Positions 32,514 to 42,679 of a stretch of 64,000 nucleotides of DNA are shown one piece after another. Position 1 is the first letter of the stretch. The number at the start of each line of letters is the position of its first letter. The notes below the pieces were generated by a model, which saw only the letters and a program-made list of their open reading frames with translations, was not told where the DNA came from and made no database searches. Source of the stretch: an uncultured Gemmiger sp. (GTDB taxonomy: Bacteria; Bacillota; Clostridia; Oscillospirales; Ruminococcaceae); NCBI GenBank assembly GCA_944386225.1, contig CALXAH010000005.1:62001-126000 (forward strand). Reading direction: 5' to 3'. Both the position numbers and the translations under genes were made by a program.

Positions 32514-33797
32514 TTACAGCGCCTGCGGCATGGAGGGCGCGGGCACGGAAACCCGGTGCACATTGGCGCCCAGGCCCTGCAGCTTGCCCACCAGATTCTC
32601 ATAGCCGCGCTCGATATGGGCGATCTCCTCGATCTCGCTGGTGCCGTTGGCAGCCAGCGCCGCCACCACCAGCGCCGCGCCGGCCCGCAGATCGGAGGCC
32701 CGCAGCGGGGCGGCCAGCAGTTCCGGCACGCCCTCAATCACCGCCACCTGGCCATCCACCTGGATGTTGGCCCCCATGCGCACAAGCTCGTCCACATAGC
32801 GGAACCGGTTCTCCCAGATGCCCTCGGTGATGATGGAGGTGCCCCGGGCGATGGTAAGCAGCACCGTCATGAGCGGCTGCATATCGGTGGGGAAGCCCGG
32901 ATGGGGCATGGTCTTGATCTTGAGGGGCAGCAGATCGCCGTTGCGGTAAACCCGCACCGCGTCGTCAAACTCCTCCACGGTGGCGCCCGCCAGCTCCAGC
33001 TTGGCGGTGATCGGCTCCAGATGCTTGGGGATCACGTTGCGGATCAGCACGTTGCCGCCGGTGATGGCCGCGGCCACCATAAAGCTGCCCGCCTCGATCT
33101 GGTCGGGAATGATGGAATAGGTGCAGCCGTGCATGGCCTTGACGCCCCGGATCTTGATGCAGTCGGTACCGGCGCCGCGCACGTCCGCGCCCATCATATT
33201 CAGGAAGTTGGCCAGGTCCACGATGTGGGGTTCCTTGGCCACGTTCTCCAGCACGGTCTGGCCCTCGGCCAGCACGGCGCTGAGCATGGCGTTCATGGTA
33301 GCGCCCACCGAAACGGTGTCAAAGAACACATGGGCGCCCTGCAGCCGGTCGCTCTCCACATGGATGCGGCCATACTCCACCGAGTCGGACGCGCCCAGGG
33401 CGGTAAAGGCTTTCAGGTGCTGATCGATGGGGCGGGGGCCCAGGTCGCAGCCGCCGGGCATGGCCACCTGCGCCGAGCCGAACCGGCCCAGCAGCGCCCC
33501 CAGGAAGTAGTAGCTGGCGCGCATCTGGCGGGACAGATCGTCCGGCACGGCGGCGCAGCTGATGTGGGTAGTGTCAATTTCGTAGCAGTTTTTATTGAGC
33601 ATCCGCACCCGGGCGCCCAGCGCCGACAGGATGCGCAGCGACACCAGCACGTCGCTGATGGCAGGCAGGTTTTCCACCACACAAACATCGGCCGCCAGAA
33701 TGGTGGCCGGCAGGATCGCAACGGCGGCGTTCTTGGCCCCGCTGATGGATACTTCGCCCATCAGCGGCGTACCGCCCTGAATCACAAATTTTTCCAA
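32514..33797 (-). CDS. murA: UDP-N-acetylglucosamine 1-carboxyvinyltransferase
   Basis: The 427-aa cytosolic enzyme transfers enolpyruvate from PEP to UDP-GlcNAc, the first committed step of peptidoglycan synthesis and the fosfomycin target. The loop VAMPGGCDLGPRPID contains the catalytic Cys, so sensitivity to fosfomycin would be expected. Further blocks are ISGAKNAAVAILPATIL and FPTDMQPLMTVL. The start is a TTG at 33797, with AAAGGGGAG about 9 bases upstream; no ATG near it gives a normal N-terminus. Firmicutes often have two murA copies and this window does not show which one this is. Confidence 0.95.
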   Translation of the reverse strand: MEKFVIQGGTPLMGEVSISGAKNAAVAILPATILAADVCVVENLPAISDVLVSLRILSALGARVRMLNKNCYEIDTTHISCAAVPDDLSRQMRASYYFLGALLGRFGSAQVAMPGGCDLGPRPIDQHLKAFTALGASDSVEYGRIHVESDRLQGAHVFFDTVSVGATMNAMLSAVLAEGQTVLENVAKEPHIVDLANFLNMMGADVRGAGTDCIKIRGVKAMHGCTYSIIPDQIEAGSFMVAAAITGGNVLIRNVIPKHLEPITAKLELAGATVEEFDDAVRVYRNGDLLPLKIKTMPHPGFPTDMQPLMTVLLTIARGTSIITEGIWENRFRYVDELVRMGANIQVDGQVAVIEGVPELLAAPLRASDLRAGAALVVAALAANGTSEIEEIAHIERGYENLVGKLQGLGANVHRVSVPAPSMPQAL

Positions 33798-33893
33798 AGT
33801 GCAAACTCCCCTTTGAGGTTGCCGGACGTGGCCGGTAAAGGCCTGCCGTCCGTGGATTGGGCCGGCGGCAGAAAGCCGCCCGTCAACTGTCTT

Positions 33894-33922
33894 ATTATAC
33901 ACCATTTCACACAAGAATCAAA
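33894..33922 (-). promoter_or_regulatory. Promoter of murA
   Basis: On the minus strand TTTGAT (33922-33917) and TATAAT (33899-33894), spacing 17 bp, lie about 90 bases before the TTG start. Confidence 0.65.
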
Positions 33923-34008
33923 CCCCTGGGCTTATTCTTTACGAAATTGTTGCTTCTATGCTACGGATTTGCCCCCGCCGGCAATATTTTGGCGGATTCA
34001 ACAATAAT

Positions 34009-34046
34009 CGGGCGCGGATTTGGTAAGATTACCAGACCTGCGCCCG
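34009..34046 (-). terminator. Terminator of the M23 peptidase gene
   Basis: CGGGCGC (34009-34015) pairs with GCGCCCG (34040-34046) around an inner TGGTAA/TTACCA helix. ATTATTGTTG follows on the minus strand. Confidence 0.75.
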
Positions 34047-34064
34047 AAGTTTGCCGGATTCTGT

Positions 34065-35594
34065 TTACATGTTGGGGAAGTAATTCCGGGCACTGACCCG
34101 GACGCCGCCCACATACAACTCAAAATGGCAGTGATTGCCGAAAGAGTTGCCGGTATTGCCCACCGCGCCGATCACGTCGCCCTGGGACACATACTGCCCG
34201 TAACTTACATACAGCTTGCTGCAATGGGCATACAGGGTGCGCAGGCCGTTGCCGTGGTCGATGATGATGTAGTTGCCGTAGCTGTAATGCCAGCCGGCGG
34301 TTACCACACGGCCATCCGCGGATGCCAGAATATCCTGCCCCGCGTTGGCGCAGATATCCGCGCCGGTGTGCCCGGAGCTCATCCAGCGGCTCACGTACTT
34401 GTAGTTGGGCACCGGCCAGAGCAGGGTGCCGTAGCCCGGCACCTCCGCAAGCGAGCCCGCCGGCATCCGGCTGCCGATCACGATCTGTTCGGTGACCGGT
34501 TCGGTGAGGGTGACGCTTTCCACAATCTCCTCGGTGGTGACCCCGTTTTCGGTGACATAATCCACCGTGACCTGGGCGGAGCCCGCCTGCCCGGCCTGGA
34601 CCGCCTGCACCGAGCCCCAGCGGTAATCCTCCGACCGGGTGGTAACCGTCTCGTAGGGGATCTCCCGGATCTCCACCGCCCGGCGGACGGTGCGCAGACC
34701 GAACAAATCCGCATTGGTGAGGGCCTCCTGCACCGTGGTTTCATCCGAGATATCGCTGGTGAAGTAAATGCCCTCCTGCAGTTCCACGTCCCGGATAAAC
34801 TCGGCTTTGCTGCCCTCGCCCGCTGCCTCGGCAGCGGTGGTTTTAAGGGTTTCCAGTGCCTGCCGCAGGCCGGAGGCATCGGCGCTGACCAGCACCAGAT
34901 CCCCGTCCACATACAGCGCCGCGCCGGGCTGGATCTCACTGTGGGACATCTCCAGCAGGGTACGGGTCAGGGTTTCCTGATCCAGCAGTTCCTCCGGGTC
35001 CACCGCCAGGGTATAATCGGCGGTGATCTGCCACTGGTCGCTGCGGCTCAGGGACACGATATTCTGCTGCAGGGTGTTTTTGGCGGCCTCCAGCACATCT
35101 TCGCTCTGCACATAGCCCACCAGCTCACCGTTGACCTCCACCGCCAGCGAAAAGCTGCGGTTCAGGGTATGCTGCACGGTAAACACAAATACCCCCAGCG
35201 CCAGCAGCGGCATAATGTACCGGGCCGCCTGCACCGCCAGATGGCCGTACCGGCGCACCCCGCGATGGAAATACAGCAGCCCGCCGGCCAGGGCCCGTGG
35301 GGTGCCGCTGGCCTGTTTTTCCTCCTGCACATAGGCATGGATGGAACGCATCCCGTGGGCAAACCGGACAAAGGGCGCGGCCAGATCCCGGCCCGCGCCG
35401 GCGATGCCCTCCCATACCGGATGCAGGAACCGGGCGGCAAAGGCCCGGCCCCGGGCCGCTGCCTCCTGCCAGAGGCGGCGGGCGCCGCGGGCCAGATTGC
35501 AGGCCGTGCGCTCGCCCCAGAAGCCAAGCAGGTACGCCGCCTGCCCCAGCGCCCAGCCCGCCTGGCGGGCCGCTTGTGCCGGTTGGATCCGCAT
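34065..35594 (-). CDS. Membrane-anchored M23 peptidase with G5 domain and long cytosolic head (paralogue A)
   Basis: The 509-aa protein has a ~135-residue N-terminal region rich in Ala, Arg and aromatic residues with no signal peptide, one membrane helix (about 138-158, YIMPLLALGVFVFTV), a mixed extracellular region, a G5-type domain (IPYETVTTRSEDYRWGS at about 300) and a C-terminal M23 LytM domain. Zinc ligands are visible in SSGHTGADI and NHCHFEL. M23 enzymes cut peptide cross-links of peptidoglycan or act as activators of amidases. The head aligns by eye with that of the gene at 36816-38591 but this copy lacks the LysM. AAAGGAGG precedes the ATG at 35594. Confidence 0.85.
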   Translation of the reverse strand: MRIQPAQAARQAGWALGQAAYLLGFWGERTACNLARGARRLWQEAAARGRAFAARFLHPVWEGIAGAGRDLAAPFVRFAHGMRSIHAYVQEEKQASGTPRALAGGLLYFHRGVRRYGHLAVQAARYIMPLLALGVFVFTVQHTLNRSFSLAVEVNGELVGYVQSEDVLEAAKNTLQQNIVSLSRSDQWQITADYTLAVDPEELLDQETLTRTLLEMSHSEIQPGAALYVDGDLVLVSADASGLRQALETLKTTAAEAAGEGSKAEFIRDVELQEGIYFTSDISDETTVQEALTNADLFGLRTVRRAVEIREIPYETVTTRSEDYRWGSVQAVQAGQAGSAQVTVDYVTENGVTTEEIVESVTLTEPVTEQIVIGSRMPAGSLAEVPGYGTLLWPVPNYKYVSRWMSSGHTGADICANAGQDILASADGRVVTAGWHYSYGNYIIIDHGNGLRTLYAHCSKLYVSYGQYVSQGDVIGAVGNTGNSFGNHCHFELYVGGVRVSARNYFPNM

Positions 35595-35762
35595 ACCGTT
35601 TTCGCCTCCTTTGTACTGCACAAACAGACAGCCGGGCTGTGGAGCCCGGCCGCCGGTCAGGATAATCTGATGGTATCAGTATAACAGGTTTTCACCGCCG
35701 CGCCAACCCGCAGGGCGAAAAATCGCCGGTTTTTCACCAAGGATTCACCGTTGGTTCACAAA

Positions 35763-36659
35763 TCAGGCCGCCGAAGAAGAGGCGGAAGAAGCCTCCGCCG
35801 AGGGATCCGGTGTGGGCTCGGGCGTGGGCTCCTTCGGGGTAATGACCACCGCCCGGCTGCCCATGGCGGTGAAGATTTCCATGAATTTCTGCTGGCGCAC
35901 ACTCTCGTAGGTTTCCAGCGGATCGGACAGGTAGAACTGGTTGTCCTCGTAACCGGTCAGCACCAGACAGTGCACATCCACCAGCGGGGTGTATTCCTCG
36001 CCGGAGGCGGTGGTCCAGGTCCATTTGGTGCTCTCCCGCACCTCCTTGAAGTCGATGGTGGCCCACACCAGCACCGGGTTGCCGGCGGCCAGCTGCTCGG
36101 CCAGGCCTGCCGCGTCCACGCCGGTGATGTCGGTCACCTCCCAGGCATCCGCCTGGCCCTGGGCGGCCAGATACTTCTCGGCCGCCTGGATGATCGGGCC
36201 CTGGAAACAGTAGAAGCCGCAGCTTTCGCCGCTGCTCTGGGCCGGGTCGCCCATAAACTCCAGCTCCGGGTCGGCGCCGTAGAACTTCTCGGAGCGGGGC
36301 AGGTAGTCCTCGGCCATGGTCATCTTGTCCACATCAAAGCCCAGATACTGCAGCAGCATGGTCAGGCTGGTGATCTCGCAGCCGTTGGGCAGCTCCGGGT
36401 TCTGGCCGATGACCGGCACATCCAGATGCACCGAGGCAGGCAGCGGCAGCTGCTGGGGGCCGTCGGAGCCGGAGGCGGCCGTCTGGGACTGGCTGGCGGA
36501 ACTCTGGCCGGAAACGCCCTCGATCACCGGAGCGTTGTAGGCGCTGTGCTGCCCTGCCAGCAGGGTTCCGATAAAGGTAAGCACCACCGCGCAGGCCAGC
36601 AGCAGGGCCAGTGTGACCAGCAGCCGGGCCGACGAGCGGGAATTGCGGTTGTTCTGCAT
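35763..36659 (-). CDS. Membrane-anchored C39-like cysteine peptidase family protein
   Basis: The 298-aa product starts with a membrane helix (LLVTLALLLACAVVLTFIGTLL, residues ~13-34, only partly quoted in meaning as an anchor), followed by a Ser/Gln-rich linker and a papain-like C39_2 domain. PNGCEITSLTML holds the catalytic Cys and DVHCLVLTGYED the His. The C-terminus is a Pro/Glu/Ser-rich tail. Such proteins act outside the cell on unknown peptides. GGGAGG precedes the ATG at 36659. It lies between two M23 paralogues and is probably co-transcribed with the one downstream, which suggests a cell-envelope role. Confidence 0.82.
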   Translation of the reverse strand: MQNNRNSRSSARLLVTLALLLACAVVLTFIGTLLAGQHSAYNAPVIEGVSGQSSASQSQTAASGSDGPQQLPLPASVHLDVPVIGQNPELPNGCEITSLTMLLQYLGFDVDKMTMAEDYLPRSEKFYGADPELEFMGDPAQSSGESCGFYCFQGPIIQAAEKYLAAQGQADAWEVTDITGVDAAGLAEQLAAGNPVLVWATIDFKEVRESTKWTWTTASGEEYTPLVDVHCLVLTGYEDNQFYLSDPLETYESVRQQKFMEIFTAMGSRAVVITPKEPTPEPTPDPSAEASSASSSAA

Positions 36660-36726
36660 AGTTGTATCCTCCCGGCGCACACCGCGCCGCCATCAAACAA
36701 AGGTCGGCTTACAGGCCGCCCTTTTT

Positions 36727-36755
36727 ATTATACCGGGCCGCACCATCCAGCGCAA
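36727..36755 (-). promoter_or_regulatory. Promoter of the C39-like gene
   Basis: On the minus strand TTGCGC (36755-36750) and TATAAT (36732-36727), spacing 17 bp, just downstream of the preceding terminator. Confidence 0.75.
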
Positions 36756-36760
36756 GCAGA

Positions 36761-36798
36761 AAGCCCCGGCCGACCGTTCTGGTCGGCCGGGGCCTGTT
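36761..36798 (-). terminator. Terminator of M23 paralogue B
   Basis: GCCCCGGCCGACC and GGTCGGCCGGGGC form a 13-bp stem with a GTTCT loop. TTTC follows on the minus strand. Confidence 0.85.
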
Positions 36799-36815
36799 TA
36801 CTTTGCGAAAGGCGG

Positions 36816-38591
36816 TCAACCCACATACCCCATGGGATTGACACGCACGCCGTTTACATAAATCTCGAAATGCAGGTGGGTACCGGTGGAACGGCCGGAC
36901 GATCCCATAAAGCCGATCAGCTGGCCTTTTTCCACATACTGGCCCCGGCTGACCGCAGTGCCCGACAGATGGGCGTACATGGTCTGGTAACCGTTGCCGT
37001 GGTTGATGCGCACGCAGATACCGTAGCTCCAGTGTTCCTGGCCGCTGCCGGAGGTGGTGACCACACCGCTGTCGGCGGCGTAGATGGGCGCACCGTAGTA
37101 GCTCAGGATATCCAGAGCGTAATGGGTACCGCCGTAGCCGCGGCTCATACGGTAGCTGCTGGGTACCGGCCAGGAGAACGCGCCGGACCCTACATGGCCC
37201 ACGCTGCCATCCGGCAGGCGGGTGCCCTTAACAACCTCTTTGTTGACCGCCTCCTGCAGGATAGTCTCATTGAGTACAACTTCCTGCTGGAGCACGCCAT
37301 CAATGTAATAAAAGTCGGATTCGATTTGTTTCAGGCCATCCGACCCTTCCTGCACCACCTTCATGGTACCCCAGGAATAATCATTGGATTCGGTAGTAAC
37401 GGTCTGGAACGGAATCGTCTCGGTATAAACCCTGTGCTCTACAACCTGCACCGGCAGATAGTCGCGGGACTGGGTGACCAGCACCTGATCGCCCACAAAC
37501 AGGCTGTCCAGAATACCGGGGTTCAGCGCCACCAGCTCGTTCAGAGTAATGTCGTTCTTCTTGGCGATGCCGCTGGGGGTATCCCCCTTGACCACGGTGT
37601 AGTAGACGTCCGCCTGCTCCTCGCCGTGGATCAGGGTATCGATCTCGCTGTAGTCCACGATGGAATCGGTGAAATAGATACCGTCCACCAGTTCCACATC
37701 CTTGACGAACTCCACCCGGATATTTTCATTGTCCGGCTGTTCGTAGGGGGCTTTGATCTCCTCCAGCGCGGCGGCCAGCCTGTCCCCCTCGGTGGTAACG
37801 GCCACAATGGCCCCGTCCACATAGAGGGCGGTGGCCTCCTGGATCTCGCTGCCGGAGGCTTTCAGGATCGCGTCGGTCATATGGGTCTCATCCATGACCG
37901 GGCCGCTGCGCACCGAAAGCGAATAGGCCGGGGTTACGGTCCATTCCCGGCCGGAGGTACTGGTGGCGATACGGGCCTGCAGGTCGGAGCGGGCGGCGTC
38001 AAAGACGGTTTCGCTCTCCACATAGCCCACCACGCTGCCGTCCACCTCCACCGCCAGCACGTACTGGTAATCCAGCACGGTGCGCACGGTGTACACAAAG
38101 ACGGCCAGCGCCACCAGCGGCACCACATAGGCCACCGAGCGGCGCACCAGCGGGAAATACAGCCGGGTGCCGCGCCACAGGTAGGCAAAGCCCTCCTTGG
38201 CGGCGCGCGCCTTGCCGAACTGCTGCGCCTGCTCCTTTACATGGGCGCGGATGTTGCGCATGCCGTGAACAAACCGGCGGAAGGGGGCGGTAAACTCATC
38301 CGCCACGCCCTTGAGGGCGCCGGCTATGTATCCGCCGACAATGCGGCCCACACGGCCCAGCACGCGGCGAAGATCGGCGGCGGTTTCACGGGTCCACCGG
38401 GCCAGGCACAGGCCGGTGTATTCCCCCCAGTAACCCAGCTGATACAAAGCCCATCCCACCGCGCGTCCGGCGGGGGTGGAGGCGACGCGCTCCAGCACAG
38501 CCAGAAGCTTAGCGCGCAGCGAGGCGGATCTGTCCGTTTTGGGGCCCGTTTCGGGCCCGCCGCTCCGGGGCGGCGTCATGGTCGGTTCCAT
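36816..38591 (-). CDS. Membrane-anchored M23 peptidase with LysM and G5 domains and long cytosolic head (paralogue B)
   Basis: The 591-aa protein has a ~155-residue N-terminal head (GWALYQLGYWGEYTGLCLAR, RRFVHGMRNIRAHVKE), one membrane helix (about 165-185, VVPLVALAVFVYTV), a LysM domain (TVVKGDTPSGIAKKNDITLN), a G5-type domain (IPFQTVTTESNDYSWGT) and a C-terminal M23 domain with GGTHYALDI and GTHLHFEIYVNG zinc ligands. It should sit in the membrane, bind peptidoglycan through LysM and cut or remodel it. The head has no known catalytic motif but is shared with paralogue A (GFWGERTACNLAR, VRFAHGMRSIHAYVQE). The ATG at 38591 is preceded by GAGGAAA. It follows the RluA-type gene by 23 bases. Confidence 0.87.
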   Translation of the reverse strand: MEPTMTPPRSGGPETGPKTDRSASLRAKLLAVLERVASTPAGRAVGWALYQLGYWGEYTGLCLARWTRETAADLRRVLGRVGRIVGGYIAGALKGVADEFTAPFRRFVHGMRNIRAHVKEQAQQFGKARAAKEGFAYLWRGTRLYFPLVRRSVAYVVPLVALAVFVYTVRTVLDYQYVLAVEVDGSVVGYVESETVFDAARSDLQARIATSTSGREWTVTPAYSLSVRSGPVMDETHMTDAILKASGSEIQEATALYVDGAIVAVTTEGDRLAAALEEIKAPYEQPDNENIRVEFVKDVELVDGIYFTDSIVDYSEIDTLIHGEEQADVYYTVVKGDTPSGIAKKNDITLNELVALNPGILDSLFVGDQVLVTQSRDYLPVQVVEHRVYTETIPFQTVTTESNDYSWGTMKVVQEGSDGLKQIESDFYYIDGVLQQEVVLNETILQEAVNKEVVKGTRLPDGSVGHVGSGAFSWPVPSSYRMSRGYGGTHYALDILSYYGAPIYAADSGVVTTSGSGQEHWSYGICVRINHGNGYQTMYAHLSGTAVSRGQYVEKGQLIGFMGSSGRSTGTHLHFEIYVNGVRVNPMGYVG

Positions 38592-38614
38592 ATCCGTTTC
38601 CTCACTCCTTTCTG

Positions 38615-39508
38615 TTATTCGCAGTCGGGCCAGGAAAGGCCCAGCGCCCGGCACAGCCCCGCCAGATCGGCGGGCGGCGGGCTGACGGCCCGCGCGGCCT
38701 CGCGGCCGGGCAGGCGCGGAAATGTCATGATCGCACAGTGCAGGGCCTGGCGGCCCAGATACTCCCGGCTGCCGCCGTAGAGATCATCCCCGGCCAGCGG
38801 GTGGCCGATATGGGAAAAATGCACCCGGATCTGGTGGGTGCGGCCGGTCTCCAGCCAGACGCGCACCAGGGCGCAGCCGCCGGAAACGGCCACCGTTTCG
38901 TAATGGGTAACAGCCAGCTGCCCGGCCGGGTCCACCTGGCGCAGCACAATGCTGCCGGGGGCGCGGTCGATGGGCAGGCGGATGGTACCGGCGGCGGGCT
39001 TGGGCTGCCCCTGCACCACCGCGTAGTACACCTTCTGCACCGACGCCGCCAGCAGCGGCGCGGCCCAGGCGTTGCGGGCACAGAGTACCAGACCGCTGGT
39101 GCCCGCGTCCAGCCGGTTTACCGGGCGGAACGCGCCGGTCCGGCCCCGAAGAGCCAGCAGCCCGGCGTACTGGTTGCCCAGGGTGCCGTCGGCATAGCCC
39201 AGGGTGGGATGCACCGCCATACCGGCGGGCTTGTCCAGCACCAGGGCGTGATCGTCCTCATACCGGATGGGGCAGGCAAAGGGTTCCGGCGGCAGCGCAC
39301 AGGGCGGTTCCGCCGGCAGCTGCACCGTGACCAGCGCCCCCTCCCCCACCGGCTCAAAGCCCTTGGCGGGGCGGCCGTCCACCCATACACAGGGGTCGGG
39401 CTGCCGTTTGAGGGCGCGGCGCAGGGTGGAGGAAAACCCCTGCTTTTGCAGAAAGCCGTCCAGCCGGATACCCGCCAGAGAAGCGGGCACGGTAAAACGC
39501 AGCTGCAT
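38615..39508 (-). CDS. RluA-family pseudouridine synthase
   Basis: The 297-aa enzyme has the RluA catalytic motif FRPVNRLDAGTSGLVLCAR, with the catalytic Asp near residue 135, and the later blocks LETGRTHQIRVHFSHIGHPLAGDDLYGG. A reduced S4-like N-terminal region (VPASLAGIRLDGFLQKQGFS) is present. It isomerises uridine to pseudouridine in rRNA or tRNA; the site cannot be read from sequence. The ATG at 39508 has AGGAGGC upstream. Confidence 0.92.
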   Translation of the reverse strand: MQLRFTVPASLAGIRLDGFLQKQGFSSTLRRALKRQPDPCVWVDGRPAKGFEPVGEGALVTVQLPAEPPCALPPEPFACPIRYEDDHALVLDKPAGMAVHPTLGYADGTLGNQYAGLLALRGRTGAFRPVNRLDAGTSGLVLCARNAWAAPLLAASVQKVYYAVVQGQPKPAAGTIRLPIDRAPGSIVLRQVDPAGQLAVTHYETVAVSGGCALVRVWLETGRTHQIRVHFSHIGHPLAGDDLYGGSREYLGRQALHCAIMTFPRLPGREAARAVSPPPADLAGLCRALGLSWPDCE

Positions 39509-39548
39509 ACAGGGCCTCCTTTGCCAAACGCACACGCGATACACAGTC

Positions 39549-39577
39549 AGTATACCATACGGCGGGCTCTTTGGCAA
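39549..39577 (-). promoter_or_regulatory. Promoter of the RluA/M23 transcript
   Basis: On the minus strand TTGCCA (39577-39572) and TATACT (39554-39549), spacing 17 bp, 41 bases before the start. Confidence 0.75.
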
Positions 39578-39687
39578 ACCGGCCGTGCTGCCCCGATTTT
39601 CAGTTTACCATGGTTGCGACAGGTTTGGCAACGAAAATCCTGTGATAATCCTGTGTAAAACGCCGATTGGCTGGATTTGGCACAAGG

Positions 39688-39725
39688 AAACGCCCCGGCG
39701 GGCACGGAAGGCTCGCCGGGGCGGT
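39688..39725 (-). terminator. Terminator of gdhA
   Basis: CGCCCCGGCG (39691-39700) pairs with CGCCGGGGCG (39714-39723). TTTCC follows on the minus strand. The gdhA stop is 26 bases away. Confidence 0.8.
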
Positions 39726-39750
39726 ATACAACAAATTTCCAGGGGAAGGA

Positions 39751-41199
<1,449 letters not shown>

Positions 41200-41224
41200 C
41201 TAAAGCGTTCCCATAACAAAAAAT

Positions 41225-41253
41225 TTGCAAATGCGGCGAATTTGTGGTATCAT
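41225..41253 (+). promoter_or_regulatory. Promoter of rnpB
   Basis: TTGCAA (41225-41230) and TATCAT (41248-41253), spacing 17 bp, put the start at about 41260, the first base of the RNase P RNA. Confidence 0.85.
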
Positions 41254-41259
41254 CCAGAC

Positions 41260-41606
41260 GGGAAACGAGTGGAACATACGGTGGCGGGGCGCTTTTGCGC
41301 CCTGAGGAAAGTCCGGGCTTCACAGGGGCATGGTAACTGCTAACGGCAGCCGGGGGCGACCCTAGGGATAGTGCAACAGAAATAGACCGCCCCGCCTTCG
41401 GGCGGAGCAAGGATGGAAAGGCGAGGTAAGAGCTCACCAGCGCACTGGCGACTTTGCGGCTATGTAAACCCTACCAGAAGCAACACCCGTATGGGACATA
41501 TGCGCTGCCCCGCGCGTCCCGGAGGTGGCACGAGCGATGCGGCAACGCACCGCCTAGACAGATCACCGTTTAATACAGAACCCGGCTTACGGTCCGGTCG
41601 TTTCCC
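41260..41606 (+). ncRNA. rnpB: RNase P RNA (bacterial class A)
   Basis: About 347 nt with the conserved cores GAGGAAAGTCCGGGCTTCAC near 41306, AACGGCAGCC, AGGGATAGTGCAACAGAAATA and ACAGAACCCGGCTTACGG near 41576. The ends GGGAAACGA and TCGTTTCCC pair as helix P1. It is the catalytic RNA that cuts the 5' leader of pre-tRNAs. The layout with many AAGGATGGAAAG-type loops fits the ancestral type A fold. Confidence 0.96.
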
Positions 41607-41608
41607 GC

Positions 41609-41645
41609 AGAAAACCCCCTCCCGGTTCGGGAGGGGGCTTTCTGC
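41609..41645 (+). terminator. Terminator of rnpB
   Basis: ACCCCCTCCC...GGGAGGGGG forms a stem with a short loop and CTTTCTG after it. It can also serve bofA on the other strand. Confidence 0.8.
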
Positions 41646-41653
41646 GTACCGGA

Positions 41654-41911
41654 TCAGGGGGCAAACAGCCGCTGCAGCACCAGCAGACCCGCCACGCCGG
41701 GCGCCCCCAGCACCACCGAGGCAAAGGCGGACAGGCCGTTCACCGCCACCGACACCCCGGTGAAGGGGGCCAGCAGGTTTACCGCGCCCAGCGCTCCCAC
41801 CCCGCACAGGGCCCCGGCCACACAGCGGCGCACCGGGCGGCGGCAGCGGGACGCCGCCCGGCTGACCAGCGCCGTGATCCCCACCGCCGCCGCCAGCCAC
41901 AGCCCGGTCAC
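41654..41911 (-). CDS. bofA: BofA-family protein (pro-sigma-K processing inhibitor family)
   Basis: The 85-aa membrane protein has two or three hydrophobic helices and the family motif NLLAPFTGVSVAVNGLSAFA near the C-terminus. In Bacillus BofA holds the SpoIVFB protease inactive until the SpoIVB signal arrives late in sporulation. The GTG start at 41911 overlaps the TGA of the DUF2508 gene. The yaaL-bofA neighbour pair is conserved across Firmicutes. SpoIVB is present at the window end, but SpoIVFA/FB are not visible. Confidence 0.85.
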   Translation of the reverse strand: MTGLWLAAAVGITALVSRAASRCRRPVRRCVAGALCGVGALGAVNLLAPFTGVSVAVNGLSAFASVVLGAPGVAGLLVLQRLFAP

Positions 41912-42129
41912 AGGGCGGTCTCCTGCTGCCGGGCCTGGCGCAGCAGGTACCGGTAGCGGCACAGCAGCGCGGACCGCTGGTAGATGCAGGCTTCGATCAG
42001 ATCGGGGTCCTGTTCCAGATCGTACTGGCTCTGGTTGTGGCGCAGCTCGTCCAGGCAGTCCCGCAGCGCCGCGCGCAGGGCGGGCTCCGCGCCGGTTCGG
42101 GCAGGGCGTTTTTTCACGGCAAGGCTCAT
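41908..42129 (-). CDS. DUF2508 (YaaL-like) protein
   Basis: The 73-aa charged protein (LRDCLDELRHNQSQYDLEQD, RSALLCRYRYLLRQA) resembles YaaL, which lies between recR and bofA in Bacillus. It is probably helical and its function is unknown. AAAGGATG precedes the ATG at 42129. Its TGA overlaps the bofA GTG (GTGA), giving a coupled pair. Confidence 0.8.
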   Translation of the reverse strand: MSLAVKKRPARTGAEPALRAALRDCLDELRHNQSQYDLEQDPDLIEACIYQRSALLCRYRYLLRQARQQETAL

Positions 42130-42233
42130 GGGGCAGCATCCTTTCTTTTTGGGGCGGGGCGTGTCCCGCCCGGTTCTGCTATGAGGATATGCCCAGAGCA
42201 TTGGCAAATATTCCCATGGATATGCCGCCCGAT

Positions 42234-42262
42234 TTGACATTCCGGAAAGCGGCGGGTATACT
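42234..42262 (+). promoter_or_regulatory. Promoter of the small membrane protein gene
   Basis: TTGACA (42234-42239) and TATACT (42257-42262), spacing 17 bp, about 50 bases before the ATG at 42312. Confidence 0.85.
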
Positions 42263-42311
42263 GGTTGCGAAAGGCCGCCCCGCGCGGCTTTCGGAGAGGA
42301 GCGAGGGACAA

Positions 42312-42617
42312 ATGACGACAAAGGTCGTGCTGATGCTGGCAGCCCTGGTTGTGCTGCTTGTGTTTCATATGTGGGCCGGTGCGCGCCCCCGGCGGCTGTG
42401 GTACCTGGGCGCCATTGCGCCGGTTATCTGGCTGGGCGTGCTGATCTGGATGGCGGTGACCGGCGTGTTCCGGGAGAATCTGCTCGGCCTGCTGTTCGGC
42501 GGTCTGGCGCCGATGGCGGTGCTGCTGGGCATCTGGGCCTACGGCCGGGAAGCCGCCGACGCCCGGGAGGCCGCGGCGGAGACAGCCGGCGATCCCGCCC
42601 CGGCAGGCGCGGAATAA
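42312..42617 (+). CDS. Uncharacterised 101-aa membrane protein
   Basis: Three hydrophobic helices fill residues ~5-80 (VVLMLAALVVLLVFHMW, LGAIAPVIWLGVLIWMAV, GLLFGGLAPMAVLLGIW) and the tail is acidic and Ala-rich. A GGAGAGGAG-type site lies upstream of the ATG. It is a single gene with its own consensus promoter and terminator, so it is probably expressed well. I do not recognise the family. Confidence 0.75.
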   Translation: MTTKVVLMLAALVVLLVFHMWAGARPRRLWYLGAIAPVIWLGVLIWMAVTGVFRENLLGLLFGGLAPMAVLLGIWAYGREAADAREAAAETAGDPAPAGAE

Positions 42618-42622
42618 AAGCA

Positions 42623-42671
42623 AAAAGCCCCGGGGCCGTTTCCGTAAGGGAAGCGGCTCCGGGGCTTTGTT
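42623..42671. terminator. Bidirectional terminator between converging genes
   Basis: AAAGCCCCGGGGCCG pairs with CGGCTCCGGGGCTTT around an inner TTTCCG/GGGAA helix, between the membrane protein and the RNA methyltransferase gene. Confidence 0.85.
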
Positions 42672-42679
42672 GTATCCGA

